Source: G963666705 sp963666705
Lineage (GTDB): Bacteria > Pseudomonadota > Alphaproteobacteria > CADEGL01
DNA length: 60,766 nt
Direction of reading: 5' to 3'
Assembly: GCA_963666705.2 (NCBI GenBank)
Contig: CAXXKO010000027.1
Coordinates: 1 to 60,766, forward strand
The position numbers and the translations under genes are program-made. Shown here piece after piece: positions 24,823 through 32,477 of the stretch. The stretch's first letter is position 1, and each line of letters begins with the position of its first letter. The notes under the pieces are model-generated. The model worked only from the letters and a program-made list of their open reading frames with translations. It was not told where the DNA came from and made no database searches.

Positions 24823-26193
24823 ATGTATAAAATGGTTCTCGCGGCCCTCCTCGGATTAGCTGTTTTTTCCTTTCCTCTCGGCGCCCAACAGGCTGACGAA
24901 AACGTCGTTCTGATCCTCGACGGCTCGAACAGCATGTGGGGCCAGATCGAGGGCGTTGCCAAGATTGCCATCGCCAAGGAGGTGCTGGCCTCCATGCTCG
25001 ACGGCTGGCAGTCGGAAACCGCGTTCGGGCTGGTCGCCTATGGGCACCGCGAAGAAGGCGATTGCGGCGATATCGAGACTTTGGTCGCACTCGGCCCGTT
25101 TGATGGCGAGGTGGCCCGAAGTGCCGTTTCCGGCGTCACGCCACGGGGCAAGACGCCCCTGACCGCCGCCGTCAGGCATGCGGTCACTTTGTTCGCGCGT
25201 AGTAGCGCGACAGGCCGCATCGTCCTGCTGACCGACGGGATCGAGACTTGCAAGGGCGACCCATGCCGGCTGGGCGCGGAGCTGGCGGCACAGGGCGTGG
25301 GTCTCGCGGTTCACATTATCGGTTTCGATATGACTGGCCAGGACGTGTCGCCGCTTCGCTGCCTGGCTGACGTGACCGGAGGCAGCTATCGCGATGCCAG
25401 CGACGCGGGCGAGCTGGCGGCTGCCCTGGCTCAAGATGTCGAGGGTGAGACGGGGCCGCGCAACGTGACGTTGCGTGGTCTCGACGGCAATGGCGACCTC
25501 CTGGACCGGGACGTGCAGTGGGCGATCTATGCCGAAAGTGGAGCAGACTTGGTGGGCAACCGGATCGCACCCCAGGCGCAGTTCGCACTCCCGGCGGGGC
25601 GCTACGGGGTGGTCGCCTCGCTCGGCGATGTCGTGGTCGAGAAAAGCTTCGATGTCGCGGACGGAGAAAACGCGCTTGTCGAGCTCGTCTTCGCCACCGG
25701 CACGGTCAACCTTACCGCCGCCCTCGCGGAAGGCCTGCCGCCCTATGACCGAATTCTGGAATGGGACATAGCACTCCCGGGGGGCGAGGTCGTCGCGACG
25801 GAGTCGGGCGACGCCGTCAGTTTCACCCTGATGCCGGGCCGCTATCGGGGCCTGGTACAGGGCGAGGATATCGACATCCCCTTCGACCTCGAAATATCGG
25901 GTGGCGTGACCAACGACCAGACGGTCGTTCTGCAGGCTGGGATTGTCCTGGTGACCGGCCGCGGCAATGGCGGCTTGGCGACCAAGGGGCATGTGTCCTG
26001 GTCGCTCTATCCACCCGACAGCGGTGGCAAGGGCCGGCCGCTGGCCCGCGAAGTCAGGCGCGAGACCAGGTTCCTGATTGCCGCCGGGCGTTATCTCCTG
26101 GTCGGCGAGTACAAGGGCGAGGCAATCAGCCAACTCATCGAGGTCGAGGCCGGCGCGACCATGAGCCGCGAGCTGAGCTTCAAGGAACAATAG
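24823..26193 (+). CDS. Secreted von Willebrand factor A domain protein, separated from its RBS by IS4
   Basis: 456-residue exported protein. A signal peptide (MYKMVLAALLGLAVFSFPLG, cleavage near GAQQA) is followed by a VWA domain. Its metal-ion-dependent adhesion site is DGSNSMWG (DxSxS), with the Thr of RGKTPLTAA and the Asp of LLTDGIETCKGD. The C-terminal half is beta-rich, with repeated Ig-like or carboxypeptidase-like stretches (LPAGRYGVVASLGD, LMPGRYRGLVQG, IAAGRYLLVGEY). Such proteins bind ligands in the periplasm or on the surface. The native ribosome binding site (GGGGAG, 23473-23478) now lies left of the IS4, 10 nt from the left duplicate ATG, so expression is probably lost or IS-driven. 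Confidence 0.85.
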   Translation: MYKMVLAALLGLAVFSFPLGAQQADENVVLILDGSNSMWGQIEGVAKIAIAKEVLASMLDGWQSETAFGLVAYGHREEGDCGDIETLVALGPFDGEVARSAVSGVTPRGKTPLTAAVRHAVTLFARSSATGRIVLLTDGIETCKGDPCRLGAELAAQGVGLAVHIIGFDMTGQDVSPLRCLADVTGGSYRDASDAGELAAALAQDVEGETGPRNVTLRGLDGNGDLLDRDVQWAIYAESGADLVGNRIAPQAQFALPAGRYGVVASLGDVVVEKSFDVADGENALVELVFATGTVNLTAALAEGLPPYDRILEWDIALPGGEVVATESGDAVSFTLMPGRYRGLVQGEDIDIPFDLEISGGVTNDQTVVLQAGIVLVTGRGNGGLATKGHVSWSLYPPDSGGKGRPLAREVRRETRFLIAAGRYLLVGEYKGEAISQLIEVEAGATMSRELSFKEQ

Positions 26194-26283
26194 ACCGGCG
26201 CTATCGGCCAGGCCCAACCAGGCTCGCATTCACGGGCGGCAGGGCCGATAATCGGGGCGACCAACCAGCGAGACGGCCCGCCC

Positions 26284-26478
26284 ATGAAACCCTACGAGCT
26301 TCCGATCCTGATCTCCGAGAGCGACGAGGGCTATTCGGTCGCCGTCGCCATCTCGGAGTCGGTCGTCGTCTCCCGGCGCGTCTCGCGCGCCGATCTGCAC
26401 CAGCTCCACACCCGGCTTACGAACCTTCTCGGCGCGCGGTTGGCGCACTCGGACATGACGGGAGACGATGATGGCTGA
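26284..26478 (+). CDS. Small hypothetical protein overlapping the amidohydrolase gene
   Basis: 64 residues (MKPYELPILISESDEGYSV...). Third-codon-position GC is high, as in the neighbouring genes. The frame ends 11 nt inside the amidohydrolase gene, which suggests coupling. The beta-strand-like N-terminus (LPILISESDEGYSVAVAI) recalls HicB or similar small folds, but I see no firm match. It could also be a chance frame. Confidence 0.45.
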   Translation: MKPYELPILISESDEGYSVAVAISESVVVSRRVSRADLHQLHTRLTNLLGARLAHSDMTGDDDG

Positions 26479-27868
26479 CGGTGGGACGACGGCGATTCGC
26501 GGCGAGTGGGTGCTGGCCCTGGGCGCGGATGGGCCCGAGATGCTGCGCGACCGCTGGGTCGTGGTCGAGGGGGACAGAATCGCCGCCATCGCGACGGACC
26601 GCCCGGCCGGCGCCGACCACGTGATCGAGGGGACCGAGATGCTGGTCCTGCCCGGCTTCCTCAACCTGCACAACCACACCATGTCGGCCGTGCCCTTCCG
26701 CGGCCTGACCGAGGACATGCCGACGGAGGCCTTCGCGAGCGAGCTGGTCTACGGGTTGCTCATGCCCTTCGGCGATCTCTTGAGCGAGACCCTGAGCGAG
26801 GCCGAGGTCGGCGCCATATTCCGGCTCGGCCTGCTCGAGCTCGTCAAGGGCGGGACGACCACCCTGATGGATATGTTCCGCAACAGCCAGACGGTGAATA
26901 TCGAAGTGGCCGAGGCCATGGGCCTGCGCTTCTACGCGGCGCCCTACATGTTCTCGACCAGCCGCCTCGATCTCGGCCCCGACGGCGTGCCCGTCTATGA
27001 GAGCGGCGGCACCAACATCTCGGACCTCGAGCGTTGCCTGGAGCTCTTCAGGCGCCATGACGGCACGGCCGAGGACCGCATCCGGGTGGCGCTCGGCCCC
27101 CACGGCCCGGATTCCTGCACGCCCGACCTCCTGCGCGCGGTGCGCGAGGCCGCCGACGAGCTGGGCTGCCCCATCAACACCCACATGGCCCAGAGCCGGG
27201 CGGAGATCGCGCTGCTCGACGAGCGTTACGGCAAGTCGCCGGCGGAATGCTTCGAGGACGCCGGCCTCCTCGGCCCCGACCTCCTGGTGGCCCACTGCAT
27301 CTTCGCGAGCGACGACGACCTGGGCCGCCTGAAGCGCCACGGGGCCACGGTGGTCAACTGCCCGCGCACCTTCTCGCGCGGCGGCGTGTGGGCGCCCTTC
27401 GAGCGCTTCCAAAGCCGGGGATTGCGCACCCTCGTCGCCACCGACGGCTACTGCATGGACATGGTGACGGAGCTGGGCGCCGCCGGCATGATCTCGAAGC
27501 TCCATTCCGGGCGCTCCGACGCGGCCACGGCCTGGGACCTGGTGCGCGCCGTCACCCTCGATGCCGCCGAGGCGATTCGCCGCGACGATCTGGGCCGCAT
27601 CGCACCCGGCGCGCGCGCCGACCTCCTGGTCGTGGACCTCGCCAAGCCGCACCTGCAGCCGATCAGCGACCCCATCCGCACCCTGGTCTGGAACGGCCAT
27701 GGCACCGACATCACGGCCCTGATGGTGGATGGCCGCCTGCTGGTCGAAGGGGGCCGCTTCCTCCTGGCCGACGAGGGCGCGATCATGGGCGAGGGCGTGG
27801 CGGCGGTGAAGAAGCTGTGGCGCACGGAGGAGGCCCAGGCCATCATCGCGCGTGCCCGGGAGGCATGA
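26468..27868 (+). CDS. Amidohydrolase-family deaminase/hydrolase
   Basis: 466-residue metal-dependent hydrolase of the TrzA/AtzA/MtaD branch, which deaminates or dechlorinates heterocycles such as S-adenosylhomocysteine and triazines. The zinc site is visible as NLHNHT (HxH), NTHMAQS, LVAHCIFA and LVATDGYCMD. The C-terminal GRIAPGARADLLVVDL is the usual beta-sandwich return. Alternative ATG 26471 follows immediately. The substrate is unknown. It heads a set of amide/C-N hydrolase genes reading in the same direction to 30625. Confidence 0.88.
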   Translation: MMADGGTTAIRGEWVLALGADGPEMLRDRWVVVEGDRIAAIATDRPAGADHVIEGTEMLVLPGFLNLHNHTMSAVPFRGLTEDMPTEAFASELVYGLLMPFGDLLSETLSEAEVGAIFRLGLLELVKGGTTTLMDMFRNSQTVNIEVAEAMGLRFYAAPYMFSTSRLDLGPDGVPVYESGGTNISDLERCLELFRRHDGTAEDRIRVALGPHGPDSCTPDLLRAVREAADELGCPINTHMAQSRAEIALLDERYGKSPAECFEDAGLLGPDLLVAHCIFASDDDLGRLKRHGATVVNCPRTFSRGGVWAPFERFQSRGLRTLVATDGYCMDMVTELGAAGMISKLHSGRSDAATAWDLVRAVTLDAAEAIRRDDLGRIAPGARADLLVVDLAKPHLQPISDPIRTLVWNGHGTDITALMVDGRLLVEGGRFLLADEGAIMGEGVAAVKKLWRTEEAQAIIARAREA

Positions 27869-27977
27869 CGCCAACCACACAAGCCAAGTCGGGAAATGAG
27901 GGTTGCGGCGGCGCGGAATCGCGTATGCTGCCGCCGGATCAGCGGCGGATGCCGCATGTTCAAAAAAGGAGGAGTCC

Positions 27978-28328
27978 ATGAGCGTCAAGCGTATGCAGAG
28001 CGGGCCGCGCATGAGCGGCATCGTCATCCACGGCAACACGGTCTATCTGGCCGGCGCGGTCGGCGCGAATGGTAGCGCGTCCATGGCGGACCAGACCCAG
28101 TCCTGCCTCGACCAGATCGACGAGCGCCTGGCCCTCGCCGGCACCGACAAGTCGAGCGTGCTGGCCTGCACCATCTGGATCACGGACATGGCGGAGTTCG
28201 CGGCGATGAACGCCGTGTGGGATGCCTGGATCGACCCCGCGAACCCACCGGCCCGCGCCTGCGTCCAGACAACCGCGCTGGCGCGGCCCGACCTCAAGGT
28301 CGAGATCATGGCCACGGCGGCCTGTTAG
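27978..28328 (+). CDS. RidA-family (YjgF/YER057c/UK114) protein
   Basis: 116-residue enamine/imine deaminase-like protein; members hydrolyse reactive imines or have become specialised catabolic enzymes. The catalytic Arg is in PPARACVQTTALARPDL, followed by KVEIMATA. A strong AGGAGGAG lies before ATG 27978; an upstream in-frame start at 27903 would add 25 atypical residues. It is followed after 4 nt by the DUF2817 gene, so both are in one operon with the amidohydrolase. Confidence 0.9.
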   Translation: MSVKRMQSGPRMSGIVIHGNTVYLAGAVGANGSASMADQTQSCLDQIDERLALAGTDKSSVLACTIWITDMAEFAAMNAVWDAWIDPANPPARACVQTTALARPDLKVEIMATAAC

Positions 28329-28332
28329 GCCC

Positions 28333-29418
28333 ATGTCCGCGGCCGACCATTTCGCCGCCAGCTACGCCGAGGCGCGGGGCAAGTTCCTCGACGCCGCGGC
28401 GGGCGCGGGGCTGACCCCCACGGCGTACCAGTGCCCAGCACCCGGACCCGGGGGCGAGGCGCTCTTCACCGACGTCGTCCGCGCCGGCCCGGCCGATGCC
28501 GAGGCCGTGCTCGTCGCCACCTCGTCCACCCACGGGGTCGAGGGCTTCTGCGGCGCGGGCGCCATGACCGGGCTGCTGCGCGACGGGCACTTGCGCGACC
28601 TGCCGGCCGGCCTGGCCGTGGTGCTGGTGCACGCCATCAATCCGCACGGCTTTGCCCACTTGCGCCGGGTCAACGAGGACAATGTCGACCTCAACCGGAA
28701 CTTCGTCGATCACGGCGCCGCGCGCCCCGCGAACGCCAAATACGACGCCATCCACCATCTGGTGGTGCCGGCCGACTGGGACGGGCCGGCGCGGGCCGAG
28801 GCCGAGGCGGCCATCGCCGGCTATATCGCCGAGCACGGCGCGGACACCTATCAGGCGGTAGTCTGCCTGGGCCAGTACGACCATGCCGACGGCGTCTTCT
28901 ACGGCGGCCGGGCGCCCACCTGGTCGAACCGGACCTTCCGCGCGGTCATCGCCGACCAACTCTCGCGCGCGCGGCGCATCGGCTTCATCGACTTCCACAC
29001 CGGGCTCGGGCCCAGGGGCTATGGTGAGCTGCAGTACGAGGGCATGCCCGATTCGGCCGAATACCTGCGGGCGCAGGAGTGGTACGACGGCGAGGTCGCC
29101 TCTGCCGTGGCGGGCGACGCGAGCTCGCCCGTGGTCTCGGGGCATATGGGCCTCGCCATGTACGAAGGCGCGCCCAATGCCGAAGTCACGGTCATGGGGC
29201 TCGAATACGGCACCCTGCCTTTCACCCAGGTGATCGAGGCCGTGCGCGCCGACAACTGGCTCTACATCCACGGCGCGGTCGATTCGCCCGTGGGTGCTAA
29301 GATCAAGGCCGCCATCCGCGACGCCTTCTATGGCGACGACGACGCATGGAAGCGCGATGTCTACGACCGTGCCGTGGAGATCTACCGCAAGACGGCCGCG
29401 GGGCTCATGCAAGGCTGA
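28333..29418 (+). CDS. DUF2817 (M14-like) zinc carboxypeptidase-type hydrolase
   Basis: 361-residue protein. STHGVEGFCGAGAMTG holds the first metal motif (H-x2-E). INPHGFAHLRRVNEDNVDLN and RNF contain the substrate-binding Asn-Arg, and IDFHTGLGPRGYGELQ the third metal His. This matches DUF2817, a branch of the M14/AstE-like fold that cleaves amide bonds; no member's substrate is certain to me. ATG 28333 lies 4 nt after ridA. The next gene encodes a creatinase/DoeA-like hydrolase, so an acylated amino compound is a possible substrate. Confidence 0.82.
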   Translation: MSAADHFAASYAEARGKFLDAAAGAGLTPTAYQCPAPGPGGEALFTDVVRAGPADAEAVLVATSSTHGVEGFCGAGAMTGLLRDGHLRDLPAGLAVVLVHAINPHGFAHLRRVNEDNVDLNRNFVDHGAARPANAKYDAIHHLVVPADWDGPARAEAEAAIAGYIAEHGADTYQAVVCLGQYDHADGVFYGGRAPTWSNRTFRAVIADQLSRARRIGFIDFHTGLGPRGYGELQYEGMPDSAEYLRAQEWYDGEVASAVAGDASSPVVSGHMGLAMYEGAPNAEVTVMGLEYGTLPFTQVIEAVRADNWLYIHGAVDSPVGAKIKAAIRDAFYGDDDAWKRDVYDRAVEIYRKTAAGLMQG

Positions 29419-29449
29419 CCACCGCGGGCAACTGGACCTGGAGGGAGAC

Positions 29450-30625
29450 ATGCCTGTATTCGAGAAAGCGGAATATCTCGAGCGTATCGCCAAGGTGAAG
29501 GCGCGCATGGCCGAGAAGGGCATCGATGTCCTGATCGCCACCCATCCCGCGAACATGAACTACCTCACCGGCTACGACGGCTGGTCGTTCTACGTCCACC
29601 AATGCGTGGTCGTGGCGCAGGACGCGGAGGAGCCGATCTGGATCGGGCGCGGGGTGGACGAGGCCGGCGCCTGGCTGACCACGTTCCTCCAGCGCGAGAA
29701 CGTCCACGCCTACGCCGACGACTATGTCGACGCCACCGACAAGCACTGCATGCACTACATGGCAGACGTGCTCAAGGAGCGGGGCTGGGACCGGGGCAAC
29801 ATCGGCGTCGAGATGGACGCCTACTATTTCACCGCCCGGGGATATCTGGAGCTGGTGGCCAAGCTGCCGGACGCCAACATCGTCGACGGCTATCCGCTGG
29901 TCAACTGGGTGCGTATCGTGAAGTCGCCGGCGGAAATCGCGTTCATGCGCGCCGCCGGCAAGATCGTGTCCCACGCCATGCACACGGGCATCGAGGTCAT
30001 CGAGCCGGGGGTGCGGGAGTGCGACGCCATCGCCAAGGTCTACCACGCCCAGATCAGCGGCACGCCCGAGTTCTGGGGCGACTACACCGCCGCCGTGCCC
30101 CAGACGCCGACGGGCGCCAAGACCGCGGCGGCGCACCTGACCTGGACCGGCGATCCCTACCAAGCGGACAGCGTGACCTATCTGGAGCTGGGCGGGTGCC
30201 ACCAGCGCTATCACAGCTCCCTCGCCCGCACCATCTACCTCGGCGCGCCGCCGCCCGCGATGACGGACGTGGCAGCCGTGACCGCGGACGGCCTGGAGGC
30301 GGCGCTCGACGCCGCCCGGGCGGGCGTCACCTGCCAGGACGTGGAGGCCGCCTGGCGCGCCGTGATCACCAAGGCGGGCCACGAGAAGCGCTCGCGCATC
30401 GGCTACTCGATCGGCGTCAACTACCCGCCCAACTGGGGCGAGCACACGGCGAGCCTGCGCCAGGGGGACATGACCGTGCTCGAGCCCAACATGTGCTTCC
30501 ACATGATCCTGGGCATGTGGATGGAGGGGTGGGGCTATGTGTTGAGCGAGACCTTCCGGGTCACCGACGACGGCGCCCCGGAGACCTTCGCCGAGGTCGA
30601 GCGCAAGCTGTTCGTGAAGGATTAG
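29450..30625 (+). CDS. Creatinase/ectoine hydrolase (DoeA)-like protein of the M24 fold
   Basis: 391 residues. The N-terminal creatinase domain contains NMNYLTGYDGWSFYVHQCVV, the hallmark of DoeA-type ectoine hydrolases. The C-terminal pita-bread domain begins near VKSPAEIAFMRAAGKIVSHA. The metal-binding Asp residues of true M24 peptidases are replaced: the first site reads YLELGG and the second YHSSLARTIYLG, while the His of GEHTAS and both Glu (VLEPNMCF, LSETFRVT) remain. Creatinase likewise lacks the metal, so C-N hydrolysis without metal is more likely than peptidase activity. ATG 29450 follows GGAGGGAG. Last gene of the 26468-30625 run. Confidence 0.85.
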   Translation: MPVFEKAEYLERIAKVKARMAEKGIDVLIATHPANMNYLTGYDGWSFYVHQCVVVAQDAEEPIWIGRGVDEAGAWLTTFLQRENVHAYADDYVDATDKHCMHYMADVLKERGWDRGNIGVEMDAYYFTARGYLELVAKLPDANIVDGYPLVNWVRIVKSPAEIAFMRAAGKIVSHAMHTGIEVIEPGVRECDAIAKVYHAQISGTPEFWGDYTAAVPQTPTGAKTAAAHLTWTGDPYQADSVTYLELGGCHQRYHSSLARTIYLGAPPPAMTDVAAVTADGLEAALDAARAGVTCQDVEAAWRAVITKAGHEKRSRIGYSIGVNYPPNWGEHTASLRQGDMTVLEPNMCFHMILGMWMEGWGYVLSETFRVTDDGAPETFAEVERKLFVKD

Positions 30626-30644
30626 GCGAGAAACACGAAGTGAA

Positions 30645-30787
30645 ACCCCCTCTCCCCTCGGGGAGAGGGCCGGGGTGAGGGGGAGCGCGCGTCAGCGCGA
30701 CACAAGGAGTCTCTCGGCCGCCTGCCGGCGGCCAACCCCTCACCCGGCGCGCTATGCGCGCCACCCTCTCCCCCAAGGGGCGAGGGT
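30645..30787. repeat. Pair of REP-like palindromes forming a large inverted repeat
   Basis: The first unit is a hairpin (CTCTCCCC-TCG-GGGGAGAG) followed by a GGGTGAGGGG arm. The second begins CCCCTCACCC, contains GGCGCG-ctat-GCGCGCC-type pairing and ends CCCTCTCCCCC. The two units are roughly complementary to each other, so the block can fold as one long structure. It lies between convergent genes and may be a bidirectional terminator. Confidence 0.65.
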
Positions 30788-30827
30788 TCGAATCACCGAG
30801 CTCGAGGCGTTGGTATTCTGTACGCCG

Positions 30828-31289
30828 TCAGGCCGCCTCGACCCCCTTCGCGACCAACTCGGCGCGGGCGGCGTCGGTCTTCTCGAGGCCCGCGAGGCCC
30901 ATGGCGGCGAGCAACTCGGGCGTCTTCGAGAACTGGACGTCCACATAGGGCACCACCTCGATGCGGTTGCCCCAGGGGTCGCGGAAGTTGAGCCCGCGCA
31001 TGGCAATGGGCTCGACGCCGGCGGCTTCGAGGGCCGCGCGCACGGGCGCCCGGTCGTCGACCACGAGGCCGAAATGGTGGCCCCGGTCCGGGCCGGCGCC
31101 TTCGGTCTCCTGCAGGGCCAGGAACTGGTCGCCGAGATCGATGAAGGCCTGGTTCTCGGAGCGGCCGCGCAGCTCGAACGCGAAGATGCGGCCGTAGAAT
31201 TCGATCGCGGCATCGAGGTCGCCGACCTCGAGCGCCACGTGGTTGATGCCGAGGGCGCGCGCCCTGGTGGGATTGGTCTCGGTCGTCAT
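30828..31289 (-). CDS. VOC-family (glyoxalase/bleomycin resistance-like) protein
   Basis: 153-residue vicinal oxygen chelate protein. INHVALEVGDLDAAIEFYGR carries the first metal His; GHHFGLVVDDRAPVRAALEA and NFRDPWGNRIEVVPY carry the second His and the Glu. The C-terminal extension (FSKTPELLAAMGLAGLEKTD) is seen in a subgroup of two-module-derived members. The reaction is unknown; the family includes dioxygenases, lyases and epimerases. ATG 31289 is used, as the longer frame adds over 130 Arg-rich residues without family similarity. Divergent from nadD, 85 bp apart. Confidence 0.75.
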   Translation of the reverse strand: MTTETNPTRARALGINHVALEVGDLDAAIEFYGRIFAFELRGRSENQAFIDLGDQFLALQETEGAGPDRGHHFGLVVDDRAPVRAALEAAGVEPIAMRGLNFRDPWGNRIEVVPYVDVQFSKTPELLAAMGLAGLEKTDAARAELVAKGVEAA

Positions 31290-31374
31290 GGGCACTCGTC
31301 CTGTTCGGTTTCGCGGGCTCAGGATAGACTCTAAGCTCACCGCGCCCGGAAGCAAGTCGGAGACCGCCGAGACG

Positions 31375-32043
31375 ATGACCGCCAACCCGCCGCCCGAGGA
31401 CTTGCGCCCCGTGGGCCCGGACGCCATCGCGGCGGCGCGGGCGGCCCTGCCGGGGCGCGTGGGCGCGCACCGTATCGGCGTGCTCGGCGGCTCGTTCAAC
31501 CCGGCCCACAACGGGCACCTCCATATCAGCCGCCTCGCCATCGCGACGCTGCGCCTGCACGAGGTGTGGTGGCTGGTCTCGCCGCAGAACCCGCTCAAGC
31601 CCAGCACCGGCATGGCGCCGCTCGAGCGGCGGCTGGCGGGGGCGCGGACGCTCGCCCGCGATCCGCGCATCCGCGTCACCGACCTCGAACGGCGTCTCGG
31701 CACCCGCTACACCATCGACACCCTCAGTGCCATCAAAGCCGCCTTCCCCGACCTGCGGCTGGTCTGGCTCATGGGCGCGGACAACCTGGTGCAGCTCCCG
31801 CGCTGGCGGCGGTGGCGCGAAATCCTCGCTCAAAGCCCCGTTGCGATTTTCGACCGGCCTTCCTATGCTACGCGGGCGCTATCGGGCGTCGCGGCGCGCG
31901 AATTCGCACGCTGGCAAGTGGGGCCGGCGGAATCGGCGAGCCTTCCCTATCGGAGGCCGCCGGCTTGGGCCTTTTTCCGCACCCCGCTCGACGACACCTC
32001 GGCGACGGAGATTCGGGAGCGGCGTGCGCGGCCCGAACGGTAA
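31375..32043 (+). CDS. nadD: Nicotinate-nucleotide adenylyltransferase
   Basis: NAD synthesis: joins nicotinate mononucleotide and ATP to give deamido-NAD. 222 residues. The nucleotidyltransferase motif GGSFNPAHNGHLHIS (HxGH) is near residue 40, and the closing signature DTSATEIRER (ISSTxIR type) near the C-terminus. LMGADNLVQLPRW is also diagnostic. ATG 31375 gives the usual alphaproteobacterial N-terminal extension before the core. rsfS follows, as in most alphaproteobacteria. Confidence 0.96.
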   Translation: MTANPPPEDLRPVGPDAIAAARAALPGRVGAHRIGVLGGSFNPAHNGHLHISRLAIATLRLHEVWWLVSPQNPLKPSTGMAPLERRLAGARTLARDPRIRVTDLERRLGTRYTIDTLSAIKAAFPDLRLVWLMGADNLVQLPRWRRWREILAQSPVAIFDRPSYATRALSGVAAREFARWQVGPAESASLPYRRPPAWAFFRTPLDDTSATEIRERRARPER

Positions 32044-32132
32044 CGGGATCGAAAGGGGCCGGGCCCAAACATGGCAGACGAGAGGGGGCGGGCATAAAGC
32101 GATCATCCCAAGGGGGGCCGGGCGGCGCCCAA

Positions 32133-32477
32133 ATGAGAGACATCATCCTCACTTCGCTCGATGACGGCCAGGCCGAGGCGGTCGCGTTGATCCACCTCGC
32201 CGGCAAGTCGACCATCGCCGATTACATGGTGGTGGCCAGTGGGCGCTCGAGCCGGCACGTCGCCACGCTCGCCGAGCATCTGGTACAGACGTTGAAGGCA
32301 GGCGGGATGCGCTCGATCCCCGTCGAGGGCGTGGCCCGCTGCGACTGGGTCCTGGTGGATGCCGGCGATGTCATCGTCCACCTGTTCCGGCCCGAAGTGC
32401 GGGCATTCTATAATTTGGAGAAGATGTGGGGCGCGGGCCTTCCCGAGGTTGGCTGGGCCAGCGAGGCGTTCGCCTGA
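32133..32477 (+). CDS. rsfS: Ribosomal silencing factor RsfS
   Basis: 114-residue factor that binds L14 of the free 50S subunit and blocks joining with the 30S under nutrient limitation. The motifs DYMVVASGRSSRHVATLAEH and CDWVLVDAGDVIVHLF, with RAFYNLEKMW at the end, define the family. ATG 32133 gives the normal length. In related genomes rlmH comes next; here a cell-division protein gene starts instead, overlapping or abutting the rsfS end. Confidence 0.96.
   Translation: MRDIILTSLDDGQAEAVALIHLAGKSTIADYMVVASGRSSRHVATLAEHLVQTLKAGGMRSIPVEGVARCDWVLVDAGDVIVHLFRPEVRAFYNLEKMWGAGLPEVGWASEAFA

Noticed and set aside
30645..30787. CRISPR array
   Set aside because: Only two related palindromic units with no regular spacer; fits REP elements. 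No CRISPR array or cas gene was seen anywhere in the window.
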